From: Maniola hyperantus
Taxonomy: Eukaryota > Arthropoda > Insecta > Lepidoptera > Nymphalidae
DNA: 64,000 bases
Assembly (NCBI RefSeq): GCF_902806685.2
Contig: NC_048538.1
Coordinates: 16,244,001-16,308,000 of the forward strand
Direction: 5' to 3'
Shown piece after piece: positions 24,501-39,500 of this stretch. Each line of letters opens with the position of its first letter. Positions within the stretch are counted from its first letter, which is position 1. The notes under the pieces were generated by a model. It was not told the DNA's origin and did no database searches. It saw only the letters and a program-made list of their open reading frames with translations. A program made the translations under genes and the position numbers.

Positions 24501-27500
24501 TAAAACTAACTACTCTCCATTTTTAATGTTTTTTTTTCTCTCACATTCTACGGCTTAGTAAGTAGAACTAATAAAGATAAGTTGTCCTTGTGCATGGTAA
24601 AGTTTGGACTTTTAAGCTTTTGGTACAAAAAAGAGCACTAATTATAAATAGGTACTTTTAGGCTCATTTAAAACTTAAATAGGTACTTTCAGGCTCATTT
24701 AAAACTTAAATAGGTACTTTCAGGCTCATTTAAAACTTCAATAGGTACTTTCAGGCTCATTTAAAACTTCAATAGGTACTTTCAGGCTCATTTAAAACTT
24801 CAAGTCTGTCTTATTGAAATGTACCCTTTTAGATACTTTTAGAGTTTCGTCTTAAAGGTAAAAGTTTGTAGGTTTGTTTGTAGGCAGTAATCTCTTTGTT
24901 TGTAGGTAGGAACTACTGAACTGATTTTTGATTTGATTCTTTCATCAGTAGAAAGCTACATAATTCCCGAGTGACATAAGCTATATTATACCTTCCTGTC
25001 GCCATATTTCTCAGCAGTGAGGAGCTGTTTGAGCAGCTTGTTGACGATGGTGGGGATGTCGTCCTCCAGTGCGGGCGACGTCACCAGGTGCGGCAGGCAG
25101 TTGCTCACCGCTTCTTGCACCTGACCAAAGATTAAGTCATGAGGAACCAGTGCAATACTATTAATAGATAAGTAATTTATAAGATACTAGCTTATTCCCG
25201 CGATTTGTCCGTGTGGACTACACAAATTTCAAACTCCTATTTTACCCCCTTAGGGGTTGAATTTTCAAAAATTCTTTTTTAGCAGATGTCGACGTCATAA
25301 CGGCTACCTGCATACCGATATTCAGCCCGATCCATCCAGTAGTTTGAGCTGTGCGTTGATAGATCAGTCAGTCAAACAGTCAGTCAGTCAGTTAGCCAGA
25401 CAGCTTTTTTTTATATATTTTATTTTATTTTATTTTATAGGAAGCCAACGGTATACAAAGAAAACTAATAATGACGACTTACATAAACTTAGGACTATCA
25501 ATGTATACTCACTTACAGGCTAACTCAACATGCTTAACTAGAACTTCTAAATAGTATAGCTTAAAGTAAGGCATTCTTTGTGTACCTAAAATCTATAACA
25601 ATTAAACTAATTACCTACTCAATAAGTCAAACATACAATAATTCTTACAACTAACAATAAAAACTACAATACAAATATACAATATATTTAGATATCACTC
25701 ACGATAGTGAAAACGTTAAACTAATGATTGTTTTTCATGTGTTCCATACCTGCTGGCTAGGCGTGGAGAGGGCCGCGATGAGGCGCAAGGCTATCGGGCG
25801 CACGCGCGCATCGTCGGGCGCCAGGTGCCTAGCTAGCGAGCCGACCAGCAGCACCACGCACTGGCGCACGGCGTCGAACCTGCCGGACTTGGGCGCCGTG
25901 TCGAGGAACTGCTCGAACACTGGCAGTTGACTGCTTAGGGTTTCCTGTACCAAACAATAAGGTTATATGCTAACACGTAGCTTAGAGCACATTTTACCTA
26001 AGCGTATATGGAGACGCAGGCCGCGCAGCACGGCTTTAATCTCTCTTCTATGATAACGCATCGCGACGCTTAGCTTGAGAGCTACAGCCCAGGCACACGC
26101 GGCACAAATATATGTCTGTGCTGCGATGATGATGATAACAAAATACCACAAAAAAACGCGAAAAAACCTATATGTTTTAAAAGTTTGCAATGTATTGCAA
26201 ATAAAACATCTGACTGACGCAAGAGGTCAACGACCGTTGCGTAGATAAGTACCACGGTGTCAATGCCGCATTGACCGTTGACACCGTGTTTTGCACGCTA
26301 TACATTGTGTGTTCGAAAAATATTAAATCACTACAACTACTTGTTTAGGTAGTATAATAATAGTGCTAAGTTTTTGCTAGAGTTCTAATTGCACCCTGTA
26401 TAGTCTTTAATCAGCACATGACATCGCAGTCGAGCGCGTGCTTGCAACGTACAAGTTAGTCGTGTAGCCTATGTATACCTTGCCGTGCAGATCGACGAGC
26501 GCCATGGCAGCAGCGAGCATGGTGTCGCGCACTTGGTCGGCGCGGTCCGCGAGCGCGCGCTGCACGAAGAAGGCCATGGCGCGCGGCACGGCGGCGGCGG
26601 CCACCTGCGGCGCCAGCGCGAGCAGCGCGCGCGCCACGCCGCGCCGCGCGCCCCACGCGTCCACGGCCGCCATCTGCTCGTGCCCGAACTGGTCCAGCAC
26701 CGCGGGGATCATCTGCACAAGGAAAACTGTCCCGTTTTAAGGTCCATTCACATCTACCAGCATGTATCAGTTTTTTCAGGGGTTGTCTGAAAAACAAAGG
26801 TGCTAAAATGGCGACATCCCACTAAGTGGACAGTCGATGTCAAGGGACTCCCAGGACGTCGCTGAATGGACGCAAGGCCGTGGTGAGTGGAAGTCCTTAC
26901 GCTCCCGCCTTGTCAGAAGAACGCTGAGAGATATTGGAGGGGATGTGTCTGCGCATGCCAATAGCGCGCGCGCACAGAAATACCGGCGGAGCGTTCCTCC
27001 GTCGCGCCTTCTCCATACCACTTCTTCTTCTTCTTCCTTACCTTACTCCATACCACTTCTGTGATCGTTAAATCGCTGTGCGCAGAAAATAGCTATTTTT
27101 TTACGAGACGGGGTCTGTACAAGAGAGCTATAAAAGGAGCAACCACTACAACATACCGGCAACTTGTCGTCATATATAACGTGCAGCCTCTGCAGCACGT
27201 CGTCTGCTGCAGCGTGCGGATCGGGCGCGCGGCCCACCAGCGCCGCCAGCGCCGCCGCCGCCGCGCGCTGCAGCTCGTCCGCGGGGTGTTGCACCTGGTC
27301 CAACAGTAACGCGCGCACGTCCTCCGCCGCCACGGTGATCCATTCCTCCGCGCGCGGCAGTCGGGACCACACTTCGTCTGCTAGTTTCCTATCCAAAGTT
27401 ACGATGATAATTTTCTAAAATGCCACAAAATAATCTAGAGAAAAATAGTACATTGTACAAGAGCATAAAATAAGCCATTTTATCCGAGACGTTTATGTAC

Positions 27501-30500
27501 TCGAGCCGAAGGCGAGGGCAAATATTTAAGCCGATCGTAAAATGGGTTGTAGATGCGTGGATGACAATTTAAAGGAATTTTTCTTCCAGTTGTAAATGAT
27601 TTATTGCGCGCAGACCGTTGATTAGTTTTTAACAAGAAGAAAAAAGGAATTTATGAAAACGTCAATTGATACAAAAAATATATAGAAAATTGCGGGTGGT
27701 TATAAAAATATTATGTTGCATGAACTGACATTTGGAAAATATAATAAATGTGTGATTTTAGATTATTAATGTTTGATTCCAAAATATTAAACATGAGTTA
27801 TAAAAGTGACTAATTTATATATATACAATAACAAAATACTATAAAGAAACAATTAAATAATTAAATGAACGATAAAATTATGAGTCGACGAATTGGTACG
27901 CATTTGCTGTGAAGATGTTGTAGGCGCTTCAACATGGGTGTTACGGCCGAGTTATTCTCTCGAGGCACTCTGCTTTGCGATTGCGATGAAATGAATCAGT
28001 GCTACGCGAACAGATCTGTGGGTGAGCTCACTCTCATACTTCACCTCTTCTGGTCATTAGGAACATATGCTCAGGCCATACATCGATATGCCACTGCACA
28101 GGTACAAGGTCAGAGGTCTTTTAATGAAACGTCAAATATCACTCATTGCGCAAGTTCAAGGTCGGATACCTTTTGCGTGACACTAACTGCAGCTTACATA
28201 AAGTACCAGGAGAGCATGAAATGAAATGAAATGAAATGAAAATCTTTTTTATTCGTATAAACTTTTACAAGTGCTTACGAATAGTCGGATGCATCTACCA
28301 CTGGTTCGGAATGCCTTTCCTGCCGAGAAGAACCAGCAAGAAACTCGGCGGTTGCTCTTTTCAAATATTTGATATAGGTACAAGATTATGCCATGTATAA
28401 AATAGTATTTGCAGTCTTGTGCGTCGCCGGAACGAGCTGCAGGTCAAATCCACGCTCTTTTATCATTTAGATAATCTTCAATTGTGTAATATGCTTTTTT
28501 CAGGAGCATATTTTTAATAGATTTTTTAAACTTGTGCAAAGGTAAGTCCAAAATAGTTTGCGGGATTTTATTATAAAAGGTAATAAATACCATGGAAGCC
28601 GGAAGAGCATTCCATACCTTAGCGGTTCGTATAGAAGACCGATAATAAGCAGGCAACGTTGTGCCGATAAAATTCAGCCTATTCGAGCGTACTGCTCAAA
28701 TTATTCACGTAGCAACTTACTTATTGTCTTCGGACACGTCGAACGTGGCGATGTACAGGCGCATAGTGATGTTCAGCGCGTACTCCGGCTCCTCCAGGAA
28801 GGGCGGTGTGCGCTCCACCACGCACAGCAGCGCTCGCAGGGCTGCGTCGCGAACTACCTGCCAGACACATGTTACTTTGACGAGGAATCCTACCAAAATA
28901 TATACAGGGTGGAAAAAAAATCATACGCCCTGAAGAGAAGTAGGATAATATAGGAGGAAGTATAGATAAAGGTGTATGGATAGCGTTAAGGTAAATATAG
29001 TAGTAAGTTATGTACATAATATTAAGAGCGCCACCTCGCCAACAAACTGGCTCACCAGTTTGGCGAGATACAAATGTAAGAAACCTGTACAATTAATAAG
29101 AATTAATTAATTAAAAAAAAAACTAAACATTCTCTTATTTTTAAAAAGAAACAAAACTGCATTCTATGATTTTCTAAAATTCGCTTGTCACACCCGTGGG
29201 TGCTGGAATTTTCAGCAGCTAAAAATTCAAAAAAAAAAAAATGCTATTTTATTTCACTAGTCGATACAGTTTTGTTTAGTTTAATATTCTTTATTGTACA
29301 CCAAAAAGAAAAGACACAAAAAAGTAACATATAAAAGAAGAACATACAATTAGCGGCCTTATCGCTGTGAAGCGATCTCTACCAGCCAACTAGCTTGAAG
29401 AGGATTTAAAGGCTCGTGAAACTGGGTTTAAGGTGTACGTAAGTTGTTAACAGTCAATGATAAAAATAAAATTTCTTCAAGAAACGTTAGTCCACAAGAC
29501 ATCCATAAAATGTGCAGGGCGTCCTCCACCTCATACCCCCATTGCCATCTCGACCTGCCGCGTACAATAGTTGGTGTGGTGGGACTGTACGGCTCGTTAC
29601 CTCTAGCGGGCTCTGCAGGCCGTCCAGCAGACACAGCACGTCGTCGTAGGAGAGAGGCGCGCGCGCCGCGCAGCGCGCCGTCTCCAGCAGCGCCACGGTG
29701 CACGCCGCCGCCACGCGCCCGCTGCTGCTGCCTGCCGATGCAGATCTTTCATTTTTTTAAATGTATTTATCATAAAATTTAGTGTTTAAAGTGGTGTGAG
29801 TGATTATCTATTATCTAAATATATAAAAGGAAAAGGTGACTGACTGACTGACTGATCTATCAACGCAGAGCTCAAACTACTAGACGGATCTGGCTGAAAT
29901 TTGGCATGCAGATAGCTATTATGACTTTTGAATTATGATTTTTGAAAATTCAACCCCTAAGGGTGTGAAATAAGGGTTTGAAATTTGTGTAGTCCACGCG
30001 GACGAAGTCGCGAGCATAAGCTAGTAAAAAATATAACTAAACGAGAACTAGAATGACAGCTACAATGTCATGATCGCAATCACCTCTGATTGGTTGACGC
30101 TCGCTCACTATTGGCTACAATGCACTGTTGCAACAAGAATCGCACAAATTCAGCCAATCAGAACAATTTGAGATTGTAATAATGATTGATGCAGGTTTTA
30201 CGAAATCGACCTACAGATCGCAGAAAACTCCATTAGTGCGAGTACTGTGGGCGGTACATTTGTTCGGGACTACGTCATGAAATGTTATCGATTGAATAGC
30301 GCCATCTAGTTGCATCTGTGGCAACCGCCACAATATCCCCACATAAGGGCCACCACAAAACTTACCAATGAGATCGACCAGCAGCCTGAACATCTGGTCG
30401 ATGGGGAAGAGTTGCGGATGCAGCTGGTCGCGGGAGAATATGTCGCCGACCTCGCCGCGCAACGCCGCGTGCTGGGATATGATCGCCAGCCCGTTCACCG

Positions 30501-33500
30501 TCATCGCTTCGTTGCTGCGCGCCATGCTGCTTGTTAAGCCTGCAAATTGTTTTCATTATTCAGTCTATAGAGCCTCAATAGCTCAACGGTTAAGAGTTAA
30601 GACCGAAGCCCTCGTAGCTTTAGTTTTAAGTAAGTAATTAATTAACACCACTATCATCATCATCAACCGATAAACGTCCGTCTGTTGTCGTCCGTCCACC
30701 TAGTGGGGTCTTCCAACGCTGTCTTCCGGTGCGTGGTCGTCATTCCAGTCATTTCGTCACCTTGGGACCCCAAGTCATAATCCCTATTTAGTTGTTATCG
30801 AAATCAGTATAATGCAATATAAACTGGCGTGTTTCCACTTGAGACCGTCATTAGCAATAACAATAGGATTACATTCAATATGCCACGTAAACAAGAGGGG
30901 TAAAGTAAACCAAACACTCATATAGCCCATTCATTTTTAAAGGAGCCAGTTGAACCTTATATATTTTGTTACAAACCAACCGGTGTTGCTACTTTTGTAT
31001 TCACCCGCCACAGCTTAATCCTATTGTTATTGATAATGATTCCGTGGCGTCACCCGGTTCAGGGTACCAGCTGAAAATCAGCGCTGTATGTTCTTGTGCA
31101 ACAAGGCATACAGCATAATGCTGAGCTGGGACCCTTTTTTCGGGTTGTGCCCCACAATATGACAGTTTGTTCCGGCGCTTCTTTTGCTTGTTCTCAGGTG
31201 GAAGAAGCGCCGGAATAACCAGCTCTTAGCTTTAAGTTGTAATGTGTGGCACAATTGCATAAATAAACGTCTTTTCTTTCTTCTTTCTTTCTTTCTAATG
31301 ACGGTGTCAAGTGGAAAGACGCCAGTTTATATTGAATGCACTAAACTAAACGAGCAACCAACCTTGTTTGAGCAAAGGAAACACGTAGCAGAAGCCAGGC
31401 GCGGTGAAGTGGTTCGCGCGGTGCGGGTTGTCTTCGCTATCTCCGCTGCCCTTCTTAGCGGCCGCCGTTTCAGTGTACACTAGGTTGATAGTGCGGACGG
31501 TGGCCTTATTCAGGTCTTCCTCCTCCCAGCTGGGTTCCAAGTCACATTGGGGCTTGTATAACCTGCGTAGAACGTGAAACAATTTTTAACGCCCATTTTC
31601 AAAGCCACGATAACGTGTTTTTTTAATAATAAAAAGAGTTAATATGGCTATCACACGTTTTACAGAGTGCTGAATACGGATGTGATGGCCATTTTTAAAT
31701 CCAAGATGGCCGACGTAGTTCTCTTCTTTTTAAAGAAATAATATACATGAAATTTCCAAGGTATTACAGAGTGTTGATTACGGAAATGTATGTACGGAAA
31801 CGTCCATTTCCAAATCCAAGATGGCCGACCTGTTTTTTTTTAAAGAAATAATTAATATGCATGTCATTTCCGAGGTTATACGCAGTGTTGATTACGGAAA
31901 TGACGTCCATTTTCAAATCCAACATGGCCAACACATTTATTTTTTGAAGAAATTGATATAATAATATGTAGATGTCTTTTACAAAAAATGTACTTTATCA
32001 AACGATGGCGTACGGTGGCCCTACCGCGGTTGTTTGACAGCTACAATGTCACGATCGCAATCATCTCTGATTGGTTAATGCTCGCTCACTATTGGCCACA
32101 ATGCATTGTTGCTCATTGTTGCAACAAGAATCGCACAAATTCAGCCAATCAGAACAATTGAGATTGTAATAATGATTGATGCAGGTTGTAGACAATCGCC
32201 CCGCGGAATACGAATTACATTTTTTAAGTTTTACTTCTTTTTCTTATACATCCGATACACACAAAAGCGGCAGATATTGGGAGAATTTTTGTATTACAAA
32301 AAAGGGCAATACGCGCAATTTATAACTTAAGACCACGCGATTCCCTTCGAGAGAAATTTAAGGAAATAGATATCCTTACTGTAGCCTCTCAATATATTTA
32401 TAATAACATAATTTTTGTAAGACAAAATATTCTTAGTTACAAGAAAATTGGTGATCTACACAATAGGCTAACTAGAAACAGAAACAAACTTGCAGCTCCT
32501 GCCTTCCGCCTCAGGTAAGTCCAAAAGTCATTTGTGGGTATTGGTATTACCTTTTATAATAAAATCCCGCAAACTATTTTGGACTTACCTTTGCACAAGT
32601 TTAAAAAATCTATTAAAAATATGCCCCTGAAAAAAGCATATTACACAATTGAAGATTATCTAAATGATAAAAGAGCGTGGATTTGACCTGCAGCTCGTTC
32701 CAGCAACGCACAGGACTGCAAATACTATTTTATACATGGCATAATTTTGTACCTATATCAAATATTTGAAAAGAGCAACCGCCGAGTTTCTTGCTGGTTC
32801 TTCTCGGCAGGAAAGGCATTCCGAACCAGTGGTAGATGCATCCGACTATTCGTAAGCACTTGTAAAAGTTTATACGAATAAAAAAGATTTTCATTTTCAT
32901 TTTCATTTTTTACACATATATACTTTTAGCACTGTGGGAGTATGAAGTGTAGATTTGGTACCTGAGCGTGGTCCGGGCCACGTGGTCGGCCAGCAGCGGG
33001 TGTTGCGGCAGCAGCGCGAGGCGCAGCTTCATGTGCGCGGGCGCGAGGCGCGGCGCGGCCAGCGGCGAGCGCAGCGCGGCGAGCACGGCGCGCACGATGC
33101 GGCGCGCGCACACTCCGAGCGCGAGGGGCGAGCCGCGGCTCGTGGCTTCCAGCAGCTGCACGGCTTTCTCTACGCCGCTATACAACTGTAAACAACGATT
33201 TTTTGAAGTAAAACCCCTGTTTAGGCAGTGGTCCGACCGCCGACGATGAACGAGAAATGTATGTATGTATGTATGTATATACTTTATTGCACCACAGAAA
33301 CACAAATGACAGGTTACAAAAAGAAATCTTAATAAGTAGGTACAAAAAGGCGATCTTATCCTAGCGTTAAAAAACGAACAAATGGACAATGGGAGGTGGT
33401 GTAAAATAAACCTAAATACCAATAGCTAAATAAACTAAACCATATAACAAGAATATAAAATACATATTGTTAATACACTAATACATACAAATAAAGTATG

Positions 33501-36500
33501 ATAGACATACATAAGACTACATAGATATATATACACATATAGATTTAAATAATAAACTATGCCGTTACTGATGATAGCAAAGAGATAGGTAATGATCTTT
33601 GACGTCAATTTTAAATTGAAATGAGTAGAATTAGGAACTTAAACGAGTTGGCAATCAGCGGGAAGCAAGTGTGTAGTTTCGATAGTTTTGTCGCCGGGCT
33701 ATAAGCGAGTGTGTGCGTGCGACGAGGGTTACTCGCGCCATTCGCCCGCGGTCGCTCAGTCCTGCGCAAACCTGTGCGCGCGTTACACATGTTCAAGCGA
33801 GCGAGCATCGCTGAACGAATATCGCTGAGCGAGTTTATTTTTGAAAGCTCGTGCAGCTGGCAGTGTGAACAGTCAGAGAGCAACTTTTGATATACGCATC
33901 TCTTTCGTTTACACAGAATGTACATTTATTGTGCGTTTCTTGAGAGAGAAAATCGCCGACAGTTAGTCGTTTTCTCGCCGGCGGTCGGATCACTGCTTTA
34001 GGCGCGACTTGAACGATTGCTTGAGAAGAAGAACTAGCGCGCACCAAGGTGTGGTGAGATGCGGCGCGTTTTAAAATCCGCAAATTTGAATTTTAATCTA
34101 TCAAAATCCGTTGCGGAATTAATTCCGCAGCGAGTGTTCTATGTAGTTCTATAGTTCACAGATTTTGCGGGGGAAAAACGTACGGAAATTTTTCTTGGCG
34201 CGCGCTATCGCTAGAACTTTTTCGAGAGGATTTTTTTAGATATCAACAAAGAATCTACATACTAACCTCAGTCAATCGTTCTCGGATGGCATCTTCTTTG
34301 GCAAGCTGCGCTTTCATGGCCTCCTTCTGTTTAGCCGACAGCGGCACCTGCAACACACAACCTGAGTTACACAAAGCCATGTCACTAACCATGACACAGC
34401 CTGCATACACGGACGGACTAACAGTGGAGTCTTAGTAATAGTGTAAATAGATGTAAATCAACTGTCAGCACATACCTCTTTAAGTTTGCCCTCCTTGCGT
34501 CGCTTCTCGTCGATCTCGCGCCTCAGCTGCAACTCTTCCAGCTGCTCCTTGTAGCTGTACGCCTTGCTCTCTCGCTTGAGGTTCATCTCTTTGCTCTCTT
34601 CGTTGCTAGACAAACAATCATTAATGGTGTTAAAGCGGCCTAGCCTGGGACAGGGAGAGGGAGAAACAGGCGGGAGAGGAAGAGAGAAAAAGGAAGAGGC
34701 AGGAGAGGACGAGAGAAAGAAAGAGGTGGAAGAGGAATAGAGAGAAAGAGTCGGGAGAGGAAGATAGAGACAAAGAGGAGGAAGAGAAGGAGAGAGAGAG
34801 GCGGGACAGAGAGGGGGGAAGAATTGAGTTAGAGAGGCGTTTTTTAAATTCTTGACTGCAGTGCTGTGCAAGCTGAAATGCACTTTCGTTGCGTCGTCCT
34901 AAGAGTCGCTATTTATCAACACGTCATTGCGGAGTAATCCTTTTTAACCTGGAGGGTACTATTAAGTTTTCTGTGGTAGTACGCCTGAATCTAATAAGTT
35001 ACTGAACTAGACGACTTACCCAGGAACCGCGCTCTTGTCATACAGATGTCCAGGCGGAGTGAGGTACACGAAGTAGTCGTCGCGGGAGACCTGCAGCAGG
35101 TCGGGCCTCTGCAGCGCTTCCAGCGCAGCGCCCACCGCCGCGCCGCCCGCGCCCTCCGCGCTGCAGCGCACCAGCGTCGACACCACGTTGCGCACTGTCT
35201 GTGGCCGTCACACAAAATAATGATTAGCGATGAGACCGTTTTGTTGACTGAAATACGCATATTAGGGGGTTTCTCGGGATACGCCTAAATCACCCTGTTT
35301 TGTATGGAAAAACACGATGAACCCTAATATAGTGCTTGTGACCCTTTTTGCCGTCCTATTTCTTAATTTGAATAAAGTGATTTTTGAGTTAATGCTAAAA
35401 ACATGGAAATTTTTAAAACCGATCATTTTCATCACTCCAACGTCAATCAGTTTTTCGAACTATGTGTCCTGCTCACTACCACTTCATGTTTGCAACATAT
35501 TGAGCTACGTCTAGATAGTTACCTCAGTGGGAGTGAACCCCGCGATGTAGAGCTGCTTGAGCTCCGCGAGATGCCTCGTGACCAGCCGCCGGGCGTCCAG
35601 GCGCAGGTAGGTGGCCAGCTTGATCCACGACCTGTTGTTCATGGCTTCCACCAACGGGTAGTGCGAGCACGGCAGCGCCTCTAGCGCTAATCTCTCTGCA
35701 TCCTCCACTTTGTAGTCTAAAACAAAGTTATTGCTTTGTTGAAGAGGAGTTTTCATTAAAAAAATCGTGCGGAAAACAAATAAGTTGTTGACTGCTGATG
35801 GGGTAGGTTAATATTAATCTCACCACCTGGGTGCCTGGTACACTTCGGCCGTTGCGCCAGATCCTTTTTCCACGCACGTGCAAACTGTGGAATCAACTCC
35901 CTTCGGCGGTTTCCTCATTAGATTACAACATGGGGTTATTCAAGGGGCTAACAAATTTCTGAAAGGCCGGCAACGCATTGGTGGTTCCTCTGGTACTGCA
36001 AATGTTAATGGGCGGCGGTAATCACTTAACATCAGGCGACCCGCCTGCTCGTTTGCGCGCCATTTTTTTATTTAAAAAAAAATATTAAACCAAGCGGTGC
36101 TCAAATATCGAAAAATTAACATATCTGGCGACAATCTATGGAGTACAAGAAATAAATAAAACGAACTGAAAAAAGAGTTTTTTCGCAAAATAATTTAAAC
36201 ACTGATCGGCCTCAATAGTTTTCAAATCACCGTTTTCAGTATTTTTCGCACATTTCAGTATTTTAAAATCAGTTTCCTTGAAACTTAAAATTTGAATTTA
36301 CTTTCGTTTAAATACTTGCAAAAAATATCTATGTCGAGCTACATAAGTATATCTTACCTCTAAACGAACACAGTGCTTGAACACAATCCAATATCATCTT
36401 CCCCGTCACATCCACTTTGTCTTCCGGAGGAGTCTTCTCTTTCACTGTAAATATCTTGCCTTCCTCCAGCACTTCATTCAACTTTTGCACTAAACTCCTA

Positions 36501-39500
36501 GCTAACAGAGCTCGATCTTCTCTGGCAAGTAAAGCCTTCACTTCCTCTATTCCAGCAGTCCGGACCGACTTGACAGGGGATAGGAGGACCACTATGAGCG
36601 CCTTCAACACGGGTGAATTTTGATCACTGGCAACACTCCCGTACTTTTCCAAAACGGTTCTGCATAGCAACCCCACCTGTATTAGGACTATAAAGGGGTA
36701 AATGTTATAGTGCTACCTTGGAGCAAATAAACAAACAACTACATTTTTGAAATATTTATCCAATTATATCAATTACTCATTCAGAAACTATTTTAAACTA
36801 ATTTAGCGTTTAAACTATCGTGAGTGATTTCCATTAGTCAGTTTTGTCAGTTTAGGCAGTACAGTCAGAAATCGAAAAATGATCTTCATCTTCATGAAGA
36901 CATCAACGATCCCCATTTTAAGCTACCCTAAAAAAATAATATTTATCACAATTTTATTTCACCACTTTGTCGGCGTGATTAATATTTATACCCATGCCAA
37001 ATTACAGATTAACCGAGGACAGACGGACGGACATGGCGAAACTATAAGGGTTCCTTGTTTACTGCGGAACCCTAAAAAGCAATAATATGTGAGTAGGGTA
37101 CCGTCATCGGGCGCCGCGGCGAGCACCCGGTCGTGCAGGAACACGTGGTTGTGGTGGTGGGTGAGCGCCGCCCACGCCGCGCCGCTCGCCGGCAGCTCCT
37201 GCGCGCCGTCCAGCTGCGCCAGCGCCGCCATCGCGCAGATGCCCTCGCTCACCAGCAAGTGCTACACGAAATGATAAATCCCATTTTGATAACACAACTT
37301 GAGCTATTTTTAGCGGATTAAAGATTTTTTAATTTAATCAATTTTGACGAAATTTGGTACAAATATAACTTGCATCCTAATTACAGATGTATACTACTTT
37401 TGTCCTAGAAATTCAAAGAGTTCCCAGGGAAGCATAAAAAACCTATATCCACACGGACTTGTCGCAAGCATCATACTCATTGAATGGGCATTATGCGGGA
37501 GGATCTGGGAGTCACTACATTAATATCCCAAGAAAACTGGTATTAATGGTACCTCGACCCTCAGCAATAAGAAATAGCGACGAGTACGCTATGCGGACGG
37601 GCCGTGTCGTGCTCTTTGCTGATAGACCGTTCCGCTTCACTGACCTGTAGCGGTTGTTGCGCAGCTCTCTCCGCAGTGGCTAGTAGGGAAGCCCACAGCG
37701 CAGCTTTGTGCGCGGCGCCGCGGCGCAACGCGCGCGATATTAGCGACGTGTACGCTATGCGGACGGGCCGTGTCGTGCTCTTTGCTGATAGACCGTTCCG
37801 CTTCACTGACCTGTAGCGGTTGTTGCGCAGCTCTCTCCGCAGTGGCTAGTAGGGAAGCCCACAGCGCAGCTTTGTGCGCGGCGCCGCGGCGCAACGCGCG
37901 CGATATTAGCGACGTGTACGCTATGCGGACGGGCCGTGTCGTGCTCTTTGCTGATAGACCGTTCCGCTTCACTGACCTGTAGCGGTTGTTGCGCAGCTCT
38001 CTCCGCAGTGGCTAGTAGGGAAGCCCACAGCGCAGCTTTGTGCGCGGCGCCGCGGCGCAACGCGCGCGATATTAGCGACGTGTACGCTATGCGGACGGGC
38101 CGTGTCGTGCTCTTTGCTGATAGACCGTTCCGCTTCACTGACCTGTAGCGGTTGTTGCGCAGCTCTCTCCGCAGTGGCTAGTAGGGAAGCCCACAGCGCA
38201 GCTTTGTGCGCGGCGCCGCGGCGCAACGCGCGCGATATTAGCGACGTGTACGCTATGCGGACGGGCCGTGTCGTGCTCTTTGCTGATAGACCGTTCCGCT
38301 TCACTGACCTGTAGCGGTTGTTGCGCAGCTCTCTCCGCAGTGGCTAGTAGGGAAGCCCACAGCGCAGCTTTGTGCGCGGCGCCGCGGCGCAACGCGCGCG
38401 ATATTAGCGACGTGTACGCTATGCGGACGGGCCGTGTCGTGCTCTTTGCTGATAGACCGTTCCGCTTCACTGACCTGTAGCGGTTGTTGCGCAGCTCTCT
38501 CCGCAGTGGCTAGTAGGGAAGCCCACAGCGCAGCTTTGTGCGCGGCGCCGCGGCGCAACGCGCGCGATATTAGCGACGTGTACGCTATGCGGACGGGCCG
38601 TGTCGTGCTCTTTGCTGATAGACCGTTCCGCTTCACTGACCTGTAGCGGTTGTTGCGCAGCTCTCTCCGCAGTGGCTAGTAGGGAAGCCCACAGCGCAGC
38701 TTTGTGCGCGGCGCCGCGGCGCAACGCGCGCGATATTAGCGACGTGTACGCTATGCGGACGGGCTGTGTCGTGCTCTTTGCTGATAGACCTTTCTGTAAA
38801 CAAAACAACAAATAAATAAATAAAAAAGTATACGTTTAATATCATACTAGATAAAGACTTGAAGAAAACGCGACACTAGGGAGTTCAACAACAAGTTTTC
38901 GACTATAACTATAGAATACTTAATAGTACCATATAGGTGCAGAAGGATTACTCTGCAAGAACATTCAAATAAATAGCGACTCTTCTGACGCAATAAAGTG
39001 CAATTTACCTCGAACTACACTGCTGTCTAAAATTGGACATACATCTCTCTTTCTATCCTTAAAAATGGACAAAACACAAAAAAAAATTTAGTAAAAAAAT
39101 TAAGTATTTTAAAAAGAAAAATAAAGATAAGAAATCTTAAAGCAATGTTGGTTACCTTGTATATCTGCAAGATGTTCTCAGGCAAGGGGCTATTCAGGCT
39201 CTGGATCCAGCGGTACAGAGCCTCCAAGGCGACGCACAGGGTGCGCTCGTGCGACTCGCTGTCGAGCACGCGGCCCGTCTGCGTCACCACTTCGTCGAAC
39301 AGCTTCAGCCGGTCCTCTGCCGACACCGCCAGCTCGCTCAGTGTGCTCACACCCTGCAATCAGTTGTGCGAAGTTAGTGCACTGATACACATCCTTATCA
39401 CGATCAATTCATCGCCGGCTCACTACAGAGCACGGGTCGCCTCTGTATGAGTTGGGTTTGGTCATAATCTGTCACGCTGGCTAAGTGCGGATTGACAGGC

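Noticed and set aside
34458..34883. 141-codon minus frame with proline/serine-rich N-terminus
   Set aside because: Only 34476-34605 is GCN1 exon 14; the upstream part is a purine-rich intron read through without a stop.
36358..36676. GCN1 exon 11 starting at GTGGGG (acceptor at 36678-36677)
   Set aside because: This would break the phase with exon 10, which ends one base into a codon. The acceptor at 36689-36688 restores the frame and adds VLIQ.
37604..38815. Repeated 70-codon plus and 111-codon minus frames
   Set aside because: They are products of the 166-base array; only the minus segment up to AAQQPLQ in the outermost copy is a supported GCN1 exon.
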